Source: Eutreptiella sp. 'Long Island Sound 2002'
Taxonomy: Eukaryota > Euglenozoa > Euglenophyceae > Eutreptiales > Eutreptiaceae
Reading direction: 5' to 3'
DNA: 64,000 bases
Assembly: GCA_964036045.1 (NCBI GenBank)
Contig: OZ038381.1
Span: 2,366,928 to 2,430,927 of the forward strand
The position numbers and the translations under genes are program-made. The notes beneath the pieces were generated by a model that saw nothing but the letters and a program-made list of their open reading frames with translations, was not told the origin of the DNA and searched no databases. This document shows positions 32,001 through 44,780 of this stretch, piece after piece (position 1 is the first letter of the stretch; each line of letters starts with the position of its first letter).

Positions 32001-35000
32001 GGGAGGATGCGGGGAGGATGCGGGGAGGATCAGGAAGGACCGGGGAGGATGCGGAGAGGATGCGGGGAGGATGCGGAGAGGATGCGGGGAGGATGCGGGG
32101 AGGATCAGGAAGGACCGGGGGGATGTGCAGAGGATGCGGGGAGGATGCGGGGAGGATCGGGGAGGATGCGGGGAGGATCCGGGAGGATGAGGTGAGGACC
32201 GGGGAGGATGCGGGGGAGGATGCGGGGAGGATGCGGGGAGAATGCGGGGAGGACCGGGGAGGGTGGGGAAGGATCAGGGAGCATGCGGGGAGGATCGGGG
32301 AGGATGCGAGGAGGATGCGGGGAGGACCGGGGAGGATGCGGGGAGGAACCTGAGAGGATGCCGGGAGGATCGGAGAGGATGCGGGCAGGATGCGGGGAGG
32401 ACCGGGGATGATGCGGGGAGCATCGGGGGGATGCGGGCAGGAACCGGCGAGGATGCGGGGAGGATCGGTGAGGATGCGGGGAGGATCGGTGAGGATGCGG
32501 GGAGGATCCGGGAGAATGCGGGGAGGACCGGGGAGGGTGCGGGGAGGACCGGGGAAGATGCGGCGAGGACCGGGGAGGATGCGGGGAGGACCGGGGAGGA
32601 TGCGGGGAGGACCGGGGAGGATGCGGGGAGGATGCGGGGAGGATGTGGGGAGGATGCGAGGAGGATGCGGGGAGGAGAGGATGGAGGGGAAATGCGGGGA
32701 GGATGCGGGGAGGATGCGGGGAGGATCTAGGAGGACCGGGGAGGATGCGGGGGGGGGGTCGGGGAGGATGCAAGGAGGATCGGGGAGGATGCGGAGAGGA
32801 TCGGGGAGGCCCGGGGAGGATGCCAGGAGGATCGGGGAGGATGCGGGGAGGATCAAGGAGGATGCGGGGAGAACCGGGGAGGATGCGGAGAGGACCGGGG
32901 AGGATGCCGGGAGGACCGGAGAGGATGCGGGGAGGACCGGGGAGGATGCGGAGAGGACCGGGGAGGATGCGGGGAGGACCGGCGAGGTTGCGGGGAGGAT
33001 CGGGGAGGATGCGGGGAGGATGCGGGGAGGATGCGGGGAGGATGCCGGGAGGACCGAGAAGGATGCGGGGAGGATGCGGGGAGGATCAAGAAGGACCGGG
33101 GAGGATGCGGAGAGGACCGGGGGGATGTGGGGAGGATGCGGGGAGGATGCGGGGAGGATCGGGGAGGATGCGGGGAGGATGAGGTCAGGACGGGGGAGGA
33201 TGCAGGGAGGATGCGGGGAGGATGCGGGGAGGATGCGGGGAGGATGCGGGGAGGACCGGTGAGGGTGCGGGGAGGATCGGGGAGCAATGCGTGAGGATCG
33301 GGGAGGATGCGGGGAGGATGCGGGGAGGACCGGGGAGGATGTGGGGAGGAACCGGAGAGGATGCGGGGAGGATCGGAGAGGATGCGGGGGGGATGCGGGG
33401 AGGACCGGGGAGGATGCGGGGAGGATCGGGGGGATGCGGGCAGGACCGGGGAGGATGCGGGGAGGACCGGGAAGGATGCGGGGAGGACCGGGGTTGATGC
33501 GCGGAGGATCAGGGAGGATGCGGTGATGACCGGGGAGGATGCGGGGAGGATCGGTGAGGATGCGGGGAGGATGGGGGAGGGACGGGTAGGATGCCGGGAG
33601 GATCGGGGAGGATGCGGGGAGGATCGGGGAGGATGCGGGGAGGACCGGGGAGGATGCGGGGAGGACCGGGGAGGATGTGGGGAGGATAGGGGAGGATGCG
33701 GGGAGGATGCGGGGAGGACCAGGGATGATGCGGGGAGGACCGGGGAGGATGCGGGGAGGATCGGGGAGGATGCGGGGAGGACCGGGGAAGATGCGCGTAG
33801 GACCGGGGAGGATGTGGGGAGGATCAGGGAGGATACGGGGAGGATCGGGGAGGATGCGGGGAGGATCGGGGAGGATGCGGGGAGGATCGGGGAGGATGCG
33901 GTGAGGATCGGGGAGGATGCGGGGAGGACCGGGGAGGATGCGGGGAGGATGCGGGGAGGATGCGGGGAGGATGCGGGGAGGATGCCGGGAGGACCAAAGA
34001 GTATGCGGGGAGGATGCGGGGAGGATCAGGAAGGACCGGGGAGGATGCGGAGAGGACCGGGGGGATGTGCAGAGGATGCGGGGAGGATGCGGGGAGGATC
34101 GGGGAGGATGCGGGGAGGATGCGGGGAGAATGCGGGGAGGACCGGGGAGGGTGCGGGGAGGATCGGGGAGCATGCGAAGAGGATCGGGGAGGATGCGGGG
34201 AGGATGCGGGGAGGACCGGGGAGGATGCGGGGAGGAACCGGAGAGGATGCCGGGAGGATCGGAGAGGATGCAGGCAGGATGCGGGGAGGACCGGGCATGA
34301 TGCGGGGAGGACCGGGGAGGATGCGGGGAGCATCGGGGGGATGCGGGCAGGAACCGGCGAGGATGCGGGGAGGATCGGTGAGGATGCGGGGAGGATCCGG
34401 GAGAATGCGGGGAGGACCGGGGAGGATGCGGGGAGGACTGGTGAGGATGCGGGGAGGACCGGGGAGGATGCGGGGAGGACCGGGGAGGATGCGGGGAGGA
34501 CCGGGGAGGATGCGGGGAGGATGCAAGGAGGGTGCGGGGAGGATGTGGGGAGGATGCGAGGAGGATGCGGGGAGGATGGAGGGGAAATGCGGGGAGGATG
34601 CGGGGAGGATGCGGGGAGGATCTAGGAGGACCGGGGAGGATGCGGGGGGGGTCGGGGAGGATGCAAGGAGGATCGGGGAGGATGCGGGGAGGACCGGGGA
34701 GAATGCGGGGAGGATCGGGGAGGATGCGGGGGGGACCGGGGAGGATGCGGGGAGGACCGGGGAGGATGCAGGGAGGATGCGGGGAGTATGCGGGGAGGAC
34801 CGGGAATGATGCGGGGAGGATCGGGGAGGATCGGGGAGGATGCGGGGAGGATCGGGGAGGCCCGGGGAGGATGCCAGGAGGATGGGGGAGGATGCGGGGA
34901 GGATCGGGGAGGATGCGGGGAGAACCGGGGAGGATGCGGAGAGGACCGGGGAGGATTCGGGGAGGACCGGGGAGGTTGCGGGGAGGATCGGGGAGGATGC

Positions 35001-38000
35001 GGGGAGGATCGGGGAGGACTGGGGAGGATGCGGGGAGGATCGGGGAGGATGCAGGGAGGACCGGGGAGGATGCGGGGAGAACCGGGGAGGATGCGGGGAG
35101 GACCGGGGAGGATGCAGGGAGGATCAGGGAGAGTGCGGGGAGAACCGGGCAGGATGCGGGGAGGACCGGGGAGGATGCGGGGAGGACCGGGGGGGATGCG
35201 GGGAGGATCGGGGGGATGCGGGGAGGATGCGGGGAGGATGCGGGGAGGATTGGGGAGGATGCGGGAGGACCAGGAAGGATGCGGGGAGGACCGGAGATGA
35301 TGCGCGGAGGACCAGAGAGGATGCAGGGATGACCGGGGAGGATGCGGGGAGGACCGGGGAGGATGCGGGGAGGATCGGTGAGGATGCGGGGAGGATCGGG
35401 GAGGACCGGGGAGGATGCGGGGAGGATGCTGGGAGGATCGGGGCGGATGCGGGGAGAACTGGGGAGGATCCGGTCAGGACCGGGGAGGATGCGGGGAGGA
35501 CCGGGGAGGATGCGGGGAGGATCGGGGAGGATGCGGGGAGGATGCGGGGAGGACCGGGGAGGATGCGGGGAGGATCGGGGAGGATGCGGGGAGGACCGGG
35601 GAGGATGCGGGTAGGACCGGGGAGGATGCGGGGAGGATCAGGGAGGATACGGGGAGGATCGGGGAGGATGCGGGGAGGATGAGGGAGGATGCGGGGAGGA
35701 TCGTGGAGGATGCGGGGAGGATCGGGGAGGATGCGGGGAGGACCGGGGAGGATGCGGGGGGGATCGGGGAGGATGCGGGGAGGACCGGGGAGGATGCGGG
35801 GAGGATGCCGGGAGGACCGGGAAGGATGCCGGGAGGATGCAGGGAGGATCAATAAGGACCGGGGAGGATGCGGAGAGGACCGGGGGGATGTGGGGAGGAT
35901 GCGGGGAGGATGCGAGAGGATCGGGGAGGATGCGGGGAGGATGCGGGGAGGATGCGGGGAGGATGCGGGGAGGATGCGGGGAGGACCGGGGAGGGTGCGG
36001 GGAGGATCGGGGAGCAATGCGGGAGGAATCGGGGAGGATGCGGGGAGGATGCGGGGAGGACCGGGGAGGATGTGGGGAGGAACCGGAGAGGATGCGGGGA
36101 GGATCGGAGAGGATGCAGGGAGGATGCGGAGAGGACCGGAGATGATGCGGGGAGGACCAGGGAGGATGCGGGGAGGATCGGGGGGATGCGGGGAGGACCG
36201 GGGAAGATGCGCGTAGGACCGGGGAGGATGCGGGGAGGATCAGGGAGGATACGGGGAGGATCGGGGAGGATGCGGGGAGGATCGGGGAGGATGCGAGGAG
36301 GATCGGGGAGGATGCGGGGAGGATCGGGGAGGATGCGGGGAGGACCGGGGAGGATGCGGGGAGGATGCGGGGAGGATGCGGGGAGGATGCGGGGCGGATG
36401 CCGGGAGGACCAGGGAGGATGCGGGGAGGATGCGGGGAGGATCAGGAAGGACCGGGGAGGATGCGGAGAGGACCGGGGGGATGTGTAGAGGATGCGGGGA
36501 GGATGCGGGGAGGATCGGGGAGGATGCGGGGAGGATCGGGGAGGATGCGGGGAGGATCGGGGAGGATGAGGTGAGGACCGGGGAGGATGCGGGGAGGATG
36601 CGGGGAGGATCGGGGAGGATGCGGGGAGGACCGGGCAGGATGCGGGGAGGATGCGGGGAGGACCGGCAAGGATGCGGGGAGGATCGGGGAGGATGCAGGG
36701 AGGATCGGGGAGGCCCGGGGAGGATGCCAGGAGGATCGGGGAGGATGCGGGGAGGATCGGGGAGGATGCGGGGAGAACCGGGGAGGATGCGGAGAGGACC
36801 GGGGAGGATGCGGGGAGGACCGGAGAGGATGCGGGGAGGACCGGGGAGGATGCGGAGAGGACCGGGGAGGATGCGGGGAGGACCGGGGAGGGTGCGGGAA
36901 GGATCGGGGAGGATGCGGGGAGGATCGGGGAGGACTGGGGAGGATGCGGGCAGGATTGGGGAGGATGCAGGGAGGACCGGGGAGGATGCGGGGAGAACCG
37001 GGGAGGATGCGGGGAGGACCGGGGAGGATGCGGGGAGGACCGGGGAGGATGCGGCGAGGATCAGGGAGAGTGCGGGGAGGACAGGGCAGGATGCGGGGAG
37101 GACCGGGGAGGATGCGGGGAGGACCGGGGGGGATGCGGGGAGGATCGGGGGGATGCGGGGAGGATGCGGGGAGGATGCGGGGAGGGTTGGGGAGGATGCG
37201 GGAGGACCGGGAAGGATGCGGGGAGGACCGGAGATGATGCGCGGAGGATCAGGGAGGATGCAGGGATGACCGGGGAGGATGCGGGGAGGACCGGGGAGGA
37301 TGCGGGGAGGATCGGTGAGGATGCGGGGAGGATGCGGGGAGGACCGGGGAGGATGCGGAGGGGATCGGGGAGGATGCGGGGAGGATCGGGGAGGATGCGG
37401 GGAGAACTGGGGAGGATCCGGTTAGGACCGGGGAGGATGCGGGGAGGACCGGGGAGGATGCGGGGAGGATCGGAAAGGATGCGGGGAGGATGCGGGGAGG
37501 ACCGGGGAGGATGCGGGGAGGACCGGCGAGGATGCGAGGAGGATCGGGGAGGATGCGGGGAGGACCGGGGAGGATGCGGGGAGGACCGGCGAGGATGCTA
37601 GGAGGATCGGGGAGGATGCGGGGAGGACCTGGGAGGATGCGGGGAGGATCGGGGAGGATGCAGGGAGGATCGGGGAGGATGCGGGGAGGATCGGGGAGGA
37701 CCGGGGAGGATGCGAGAGTTATCCAGGAGGATGCGGGGAGGATCGGGGAGGATGCGGGGAGGATGCGGGGATGATGCGGGGAGGATGCCGGGAGGACCGG
37801 GAAGGATGCGGGGAGGATGCGGAGAGGACCGGGGAGGATGCGGAGAGGACCGGGGGGATGTGGGGAGGATGCGGGGAGGATGCGGGGAGGATCGGGGAGG
37901 ATGCGGGGAGGATGGGGGAGGATGAGGTCAGGACCGTGGAGGATGCGGGGAGGATGCGGGGAGGATGCGGGGAGGATGCCAGGAGGATGCGGGGAGGACC

Positions 38001-41000
38001 GGGGAGGGTGCGGGGAGGATCGGGGAGCAATGCGGGAGGATCGGGGAGGATGCGGGGAGGATGCGGAGAGGACCGGAGAGGATGTGGGGAGGAACCAGAG
38101 AGGATGCTGGGAGGATCGGAGAGGATGCAGGGTGGATGCGGGGAGGACCGGGGATGATGCGGGGAGGACCAGGGAGGATGCGGGGAGGATCGGGGGGATG
38201 CGGGGAGGACCGTGGAAGATGCGCGTAGGACCGGGGAGGATGCGGGGAGGATCAGGGAGGATACGGGGAGGATCGGGGAGGATGCGGGGAGGATCGGGGA
38301 GGATGCGGGGAGGATCGGGGAGGATGCGGGGAGGATCGGGGAGGATGCGGGGAGGACCGGGGAGGATGCGGGGAGGATGCGGGGAGGATGCGGGGAGGAT
38401 GCCGGGAGGACCAGGGAGGATGCGGGGAGGATGCGGGGAGGATCGGGAAGGACCGGGGAGGATGCGGAGAGGACCGGGGGGATGTGCAGAGGATGCGGGG
38501 AGGATGCGGGGAGGATCGGGGAGGATGCGGGGAGGATCGGGGAGGATGCGGGGAGGATCGGGGAGGATGAGGTGAGGACCGGGGAGGATGCGGAGAGGAT
38601 GCGGGGAGGATCGGGGAGGATGCGGGGAGGACCGGGGAAGATGCGCGTAGGACCGGGGAGGATGCGGGGAGGATCAGGGGGGATACGGGGAGGATCGGGG
38701 AGGATGCGGGGAGGATCGGGGAGGATGCGGGGAGGATCGGGGAGGATGCGGGGAGGATCGGGGAGGATGCGGGGAGGACCGGGGAGGATGTGGGGAGGAT
38801 GCGGGGAGGATGCGGCGGGGATGCGGGGAGGATGCCGGGAGGACCAGGGAAGATGCGGGGAGGATCAGGAAGGACCGGGGAGGATGCGGAGAGGACCGGG
38901 GGGATGTGTAGAGGATGCGGGGAGGATGCGGGGAGGATCGGGGAGGATGCGGGGAGGATCGGGGAGGATGAGGTGAGGACCGGGGAGGATGCAGGGAGGA
39001 TGCGGGGGGGATGCGGGGAGAATGCGGGGAGGACCGGGGAGGGTGCGGGGAGGATCGGGGAGGATGCGGGGAGGATCGGGGAGGATGCGGGGAGGACCGG
39101 GGAGGATGCGGGGAGGACCGGGGAGGATGCGGGGAGGACCGGGGAGGATGCGGGGAGGACCGGGGAGGATGCGGGGAGGATGCGGGGAGGATGCGGGCAG
39201 GATGCCGGGAGGACCAGGGAGGATGCGGGGAGGATGTGGGGAGGATCAGGAAGGACCAAGGATGAGGAGTGGACCGGGGGGATGTGCAGAGGATGCGGGG
39301 AGGATGCGGGGAGGATCGGGGAGGATGCGGGGAGGATCGGGGAGGATGAGGTGAGGACCGGGGAGGATGCGGGGAGGATGCGGGGAGGATGCGGGGAGAA
39401 TGCGGGGAGGACCGGGGAGGGTGCGGGGAGGATCGGAGAGGATGCGGGCAGGATGCGGGGAGGACCGGGAATGATGCGGGGAGGACCGGGGAGGATGCGG
39501 GGAGCATCGGGGGGATGCGGGCAGGAACCGGCGAGGATGCGGGGAGGATCGGTGAGGATGCGGGGAGGATCCAGGAGAATGCGGGGAGGACCGGGGAGGG
39601 TGCGGGGAGGACCGGGGAGGATGCGGGGAGGACCGGGGAGGATGCGGGGAGGACCGGGGAGGATGCGGGCAGGATGCGGGGTGGATGTGGGGAGGATGCG
39701 AGGAGGATGCGGGGAGGATGGAGGGGAAATGCGGGGAGGATGCGGGGAGGATGCGGGGAGGATCAGGGAGGACCGGGGAGGATGCGGGGGGGGGTCGGGG
39801 AGGATGCAAGGAGGATCGGGGAGGATGCGGGGAGGACCAGGGAGGATGCGGGGAGGATCGGGGAGGATGCGGGGGGAGCCGGGGAGGATGCGGGGAGGAC
39901 CGGGGAGGATGCGGCGAGGATCGGGGAGGATGCAGGGAGGACCGGGGAGGATGCGGGGAGGATCGTGAAGGATGCGGGGAGGATCGGGGAGGATGCGGAG
40001 AGGATGCGGGGGGGACCGGGGAGGATGCGGGGAGGACCGGGGAGGATGCCAGGAGGATGCGGGGAGTATGCGGGGAGGACCGGGGATGATGCGGGGAGGA
40101 TCGGGGAGGATGCAGGGAGCACCGGGGAGGATGCGGGGAGGACCGGGGAGGATGCGGGGAGGATCGGGGAGGATGCGGGGAGGATCGGGGAGGCCTGGGG
40201 AGGATGCCAGGAGGATCGGGGAGGATGCGGGGAGGATCCGGGAGAATGCGGGGAGGACCGGGGAGGGTGCGGGGAGGACCGGGGAGGATGCGGGGAGGAC
40301 CGGGGAGGATGCGGGGAGGACCGGGGAGGATGCGGGGAGGACCGGGGAGGGTGCGGGGAGGATGCAGGGAGGATGTGGGGAGGATGCGAGGAGGATGCGG
40401 GGAGGATGGAGGGGAAATGCGGGGAGGATGCGGGGAGGATGCGGGGAGGATCGGGGAGGACCGGGGAGGATGCGGGGGGGGTCGGGGAGGATGCAAGGAG
40501 GATCGGGGAGGATGCAGGGAGGACCGGGGAGGATGCGGGGAGGATCGTGGAGGATGCGGGGGGGACCGGGGAGGATGCGGGGAGGACCGGGGAGGATGCG
40601 GGGAGGATGCGGGGAGTATGCGGGGAGGACCGGGGATGATGCGGGGAGGATCGGGGAGGATGCAGGGAGGACCAGGGAGGATGCGGGGAGCATCGGGGGG
40701 ATGCGGGCAGGAACCGGCGAGGATGCGGGGAGGATCGGTGAGGATGCGGGGAGGATCCGGGAGGATGCGGGGAGGATCGGGGAGGGTGCGGGGAGGACCG
40801 GGGAGGATGCGGGGAGGACCGGGGAGGATGCGGGGAGGACCGGGGAGGATGCGGGGAGGACCGGGGAGGATGCGGGGAGGATGCGGGGAGGATGTGGGGA
40901 GGATGCGAGGAGGATGCGGGGAGGATGGAGGGGAAATGCGGGGAGGATGCGGGGAGGATGCGGGGAGGATCGGGGAGGACCGGGGAGGATGCGGGGGGGG

Positions 41001-41414
41001 TCGGGGAGGATGCAAGGAGGATCGGGGAGGATGCGGGGAGGACCGGGGAGGATGCGGGGAGGATCAGGGAGGATGCGGGGGGGACCGGGGAGGATGCGGG
41101 GAGGACCGGGGAGGATGCGGGGAGGATGCGGGGAGTATGCGGGGAGGACCGGGGAGGATGCGGGGAGGATCGGGGAGGATGCAGGGAGGACCGGGGAGGA
41201 TGCGGGGGGGATCGGGGAGGATGCGGGGAGGATCGGGGAGGCCCGGGGAGGATGCCAGGAGGATCGGGGAGGATGCGGGGAGGATCGGGGAGGATGCGGG
41301 GAGAACCGGGGAGGATGCGGTCAGGACCGGGGAGGATGCGGGGAGGACCGGGGAGGATGCGGGGAGGATCGGGGAGGATGCGGGGAGGATGCGGGGAGGA
41401 CCGAGGAGGATGCG
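29073..41414. repeat. GGGGAGGA minisatellite array, right block
   Basis: Same 10/11-bp units and strand bias as the left block, resuming exactly where the LINE ends. The block has its own variant monomers: GGAGGGGAAATGCGGGG at about 32688, 34581, 39722, 40411 and 40932, and GGGGAGCAATGCG at about 31278, 33283, 36012 and 38025. Their spacing of about 2.0 kb (31278-33283 and 36012-38025) indicates larger duplicated blocks. The array stops abruptly at TGCG near 41414 against unrelated sequence. No gene is supported. Confidence 0.97.
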
Positions 41415-43345
41415 ATTTTGAGGGTACGTGACGTAATTGGAGTAGTCACGTGGCACAATGGGTCCCCTACACGACCGTGCCACAAAACGGGCAAAAATGT
41501 CCTATATTGTCCTGTATTTCAGTAATATACTGCTCGCTACCAGCCTCCCCACTGTTTCTTCCATATGGACCGCCTGACCACACACGATGACACCCGAGGA
41601 TCTCTTTTGTCCCGAGAAGAAGAACCAGCCCGGGGGAGGGGGAGGGGGCGAGAGTAGTATGCACGTGAAGTAGTGATCACCGCTTGGAGAAACTTTCAAG
41701 AAGCGCGTAGGGCAGTGACTTGTACACGCTCAAAAGTGAAAAACCAAGTCAAAACGGTGAAAAAAAGCGTGAAAAACATGTTGAAAAGGCTCGCAAAGTC
41801 GTGACTGTGGTCAGAGGCTCTCCGCTCACACGACTTTACGCACACTCTTACCCCTCCCCCTCTCCACCACCACCACCACCTTCCCCTATTCACCGCTGTT
41901 TACTTTGCCATGACATGCTATGCTTTTTGTTGCGGATTATGTTGTAATCCGAGCTGCCCCTCCTCATTTACTTAAGTAAAAATTCCAAACTTTATAATCA
42001 GTAAAATTCAAAATACACTCTACTCGTACTCTCGAAATATGTTTGCCTTTGTAAAAATAAAAAGACGACCAAATCACTAACAATTTCAGCAAGCTGGAGC
42101 CAGGCAATACAAACCGACCCCGCAAGATCCGACCGCAGCGACACCCGAAAGCAGACCGGAATGCACGATGGATTCGCTGCGTGTGTGATCTCTCGAGGCC
42201 CCCGGGGCCTCCGCCCTCCTCCAAACCCCCAACGAAACGCCACCAGATCAGGCACAGCCCCGCCGAGACAAGCGGACGGCGGCGACGGGACTGCGCACCG
42301 CACATCAGGGGCCAGGGACAGGCCCTGGGCTTGGGCGGTGGGATGCTGCTCGCGACACCCCCCGACCCCGGGGCGCGGGAGCGGGTGTCGGGGACGGCGC
42401 CCGCGGCAGACTGTATAATGGGGCTTATAACGGGGCGGGAGGAGTCTCCCGCCGTGGCAAATGACATTTTATAGCGGCAGACGACGTCTGCACTGTGACC
42501 GAAGAGTGCCTAGGCCTCTGAAGCCAGAGAACCGCAACTGGGCTCAACGCCCTGCCCCCTTCCCCAGCCCCTCCTAGACGCCCCGATCGGGGCCCCAAAA
42601 AGGGGCCCCAAGTGCACTGTGCGTCAGAGAGGGAGTAGGAGCGCGGCGCGCCGGTGACATAACCGTCGCCACTTGCGCAAGCGGGACGATCAATTGGCTC
42701 TTTGGAGTCGCGAAAATCACATTATACAAAAGCCCAACGTGAAGGATGTGGGTCAGCAGTGTCGCGTGCGCAACACGCCCGCGCCGTGCAGCCCCCGCGA
42801 GGGATGCCGCGACTGGACGGGAAGTGCGTGCAGCGCGCGCGCGGTCGTCGCTCGGACGGGCGGGCCAGTCCAGACCTCCGCCTCTTTCGGTTCTCTGGAG
42901 GATTTAACATGAAGAAGGGGGGGCGGAGGGTAAACGTAAGGAATCCGTCGATTGTATGCCTTCGGCGGGTGGCAGTGGGCGCACGCGAGTGCCCCAGTGC
43001 AGGCGTGCGGGAGCGGGAGGACGACACCCTGAAGCTCGGGAGGGGTGGCACCCGTGGCATGCAGCTGGGTGCGTCCCCGGGGCGTGTTCCAAAGCGAGGG
43101 AGGGCACGCTTCCAGGACCGTTTCCCGCTGCCCCACGAAACGGCCGGCGGGTTTATGTACCCGGGGGACCTCTAACAGAGGGCAAAAAACAGGTTGATAT
43201 CAATGAACAGGTTGGCGCAATCCAACCTCAAAGGTGTTTATTCTTGTCCGAAGATGAGCTGAGGGCCCTTTGAGCTTAAAAATGTGCCTGAAATGACCAG
43301 CGCAATGGAGCATTCTTGAGGCGGCGGCAGTTGCGCTGGAGCCGG
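41415..43345. other. 1.9 kb without a recognisable gene
   Basis: Unique-looking sequence between the array and LINE-2 copy A. It contains a CCACCA run (41863-41881), an AT-rich patch (about 41930-42070) and the palindrome cluster at 42412-42680. Open frames on either strand are short, Arg/Pro/Gly-rich and carry no motif I know. It could hold a promoter or first exon, but nothing shows this. Confidence 0.6.
42412..42609. promoter_or_regulatory. Palindrome cluster with TATA-like sequence
   Basis: TGTATAATGGGGCTTATAAC (42412-42431) is followed by perfect inverted repeats. GGCGGGAG-GAGT-CTCCCGCC is at 42434-42453 and GCAGACG-A-CGTCTGC at 42477-42491. CCCCGATCGGGG is at 42581-42592, overlapping GGGGCCCC-AAAAA-GGGGCCCC (42589-42609). 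CTTGCGCAAG follows near 42671. Function unknown; a regulatory role is a guess from symmetry alone. Confidence 0.35.
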
Positions 43346-43412
43346 TGTTGTGTTGTGTTGTGTTGTGTTGTGTTGTGTTGTGTTGTGTTGTGTTGTGTTG
43401 TGTTGTGTTGTG
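43346..43412 (-). repeat. (CACAA)n tail of LINE-2 copy A
   Basis: About 13 perfect TTGTG units on plus. It joins unique DNA (GCGCTGGAGCCGG) at its low end and the LINE-2 3' end (reading GCCGAAGGCGCTGTTACC on plus) at its high end. Confidence 0.95.
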
Positions 43413-43752
43413 CCGAAGGCGCTGTTACCAGAAGGCAATGGCCGGGATGTCTACCCACGGGTACAGGTAAACAGGAGGGCGGTGTGTGTAAGTGTGCGGT
43501 TATCAGCGGTTATCGGCGGAAAGAGGGGTGGCGGGAAAACTGGGTGTAACGCTCCAGGTGTCTGCTGTCATCCCAGAACTTCCCGCTGTACTCCCTCTCT
43601 CTCCGCCTGCTAGTGCAGGTGTACCTCCTGCAACACCCACGCCATCGTGCTGCTCGAGCCCAGGCGGGCTTTCAGCAACGTGGCACATGCCTCGGCGTGG
43701 GCGTACCAAACTGTGATGGACTCCTCGATGACGGTGCGGATGAACTGTGTCC

Positions 43753-44151
43753 CTAGCATGTGGGGCCCAGGGCACTCCATGTGGCCTGCTGCATGGAGGG
43801 GGTCCGCAAGGCTGCCGCCCAGTGCTTCATTACAGCCGGCTCCCATAGCTGGTGGCGCACCGAAACAGCCCGTTTTCCCACCTTTTGATCTAGCCACTCT
43901 GTTAGCCGTTGGCGAGCCGGCCCCCACTCATGGGACTGAGCCGAGCAGGTCCACAAGTGGGGCGCCGTTTCGGGCTGCGCTCCACAGAGGAGGCACGTGG
44001 TGTCCAGCACCGTGTTCAGGTGGGAGGACCGGTGCGCCAAGACAGTCATCGTAGGGTTGTTGTCCATGCGGTGCGCTGTAATGTGGCGCTGCTGGTCACT
44101 GTCGAACCAGTCGACGGGAGGCCACTCCCCGACGTGTAGTTTGCTCCCCAT
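43753..44151 (-). CDS. LINE-2 copy A: C-terminal CCHC zinc-knuckle region of ORF2
   Basis: 132 open codons. Residues about 30-45 (ITAHRMDNNPTMTVLAHRSS) lead into CLLCGAQPETAPHLWTC, a CX2CX8HX3C motif like that at the C-terminus of many LINE ORF2 proteins, thought to bind element RNA or target DNA. The closely matching copy B keeps all four ligands, while copy C has Ser for the second Cys. Confidence 0.8.
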   Translation of the reverse strand: MGSKLHVGEWPPVDWFDSDQQRHITAHRMDNNPTMTVLAHRSSHLNTVLDTTCLLCGAQPETAPHLWTCSAQSHEWGPARQRLTEWLDQKVGKRAVSVRHQLWEPAVMKHWAAALRTPSMQQATWSALGPTC

Positions 44152-44231
44152 CGGGCCTCATAGCCGACCCACGCCAGTATGGAGGCTTGATCTTGCAACC
44201 AGTCGCTCAGTGCCGTTGGGGAGAGCTGGCA

Positions 44232-44780
44232 CTAGTCCCGGTAGGTGACCGGAGGGAGAAAGGAGAAGGGGCGGCGGAGGAGCCATATCAGGTCGACCTC
44301 CGGCAGCTCCTGCGTCGCCGCATCTACCCGGACGTTGAGGTCCGTTATCCAGTGCGACGGCATAGTGACCACATTTATGGACGAGGCCGGGGAGAGTCGG
44401 CGTGTATGCCATCTCCACAATGACCCCCTTCTTGGTACGTCCGGAGGGCCCCCACCGCTGCCTCGGAGTCCGGCACCAGCCAGAACACCCCTGGCTGCTG
44501 CGCCAACCTTCGGATGTACAAAAGAGGTATCATGGCCTACCCTTCTTGGCAGGTGCCCACACCGGAGGCCACATGGGGTTGGTAGGCCTCGTGTCCGGTC
44601 TGGGCGACCCCCGCCATTGCCATTCCGGCTGGCGTGGTCCCTGCATGCACGGCGGCTATGGTTCCGCGGAGGGTTGCCAGCTCCGGCAGGTCATGGAACC
44701 AAATGCCCGGCTTGACGTTGGGGGCTAGCACCTGCGGGGGGTCTGTGGCCACGCCGTGCATGTGTTGTACCCTGTTGCGG
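44232..44780 (-). pseudogene. LINE-2 copy A: remnant RNase H of ORF2
   Basis: Seen across two frames. IAAVHAGTTPAGMAMAGVA is the first RNase H strand, but the catalytic Asp is His here (Asp in copy C). Then come VPDSEAAVGALRTY (third acid) and MPSHWITDLNVRVDAATQ (the His and final Asp motif). The N-terminal part meets the pentamer tract of copy B. Assignment rests on motif order. I rate it likely, not proven. Confidence 0.6.

Larger units (their letters stand above)
43413..44780 (-). mobile_element. LINE-2 copy A, 5'-truncated (3' 1.4 kb only)
   Basis: Minus-strand 3' end of the same family as copies B and C. The 3' terminus (GCCGAAGGCGCTGTTACCAG on plus) is shared by all three. It keeps part of the RNase H, the CCHC motif and the 3' UTR, then stops at about 44780 against the pentamer tract belonging to copy B. 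Truncation at the 5' end is typical of incomplete target-primed reverse transcription. Confidence 0.85.

Noticed and set aside
42702-43175. 157-codon Arg/Gly-rich frame as a gene
   Set aside because: No domain or codon signal; overlapping frames on the other strand are equally long in GC-rich DNA.
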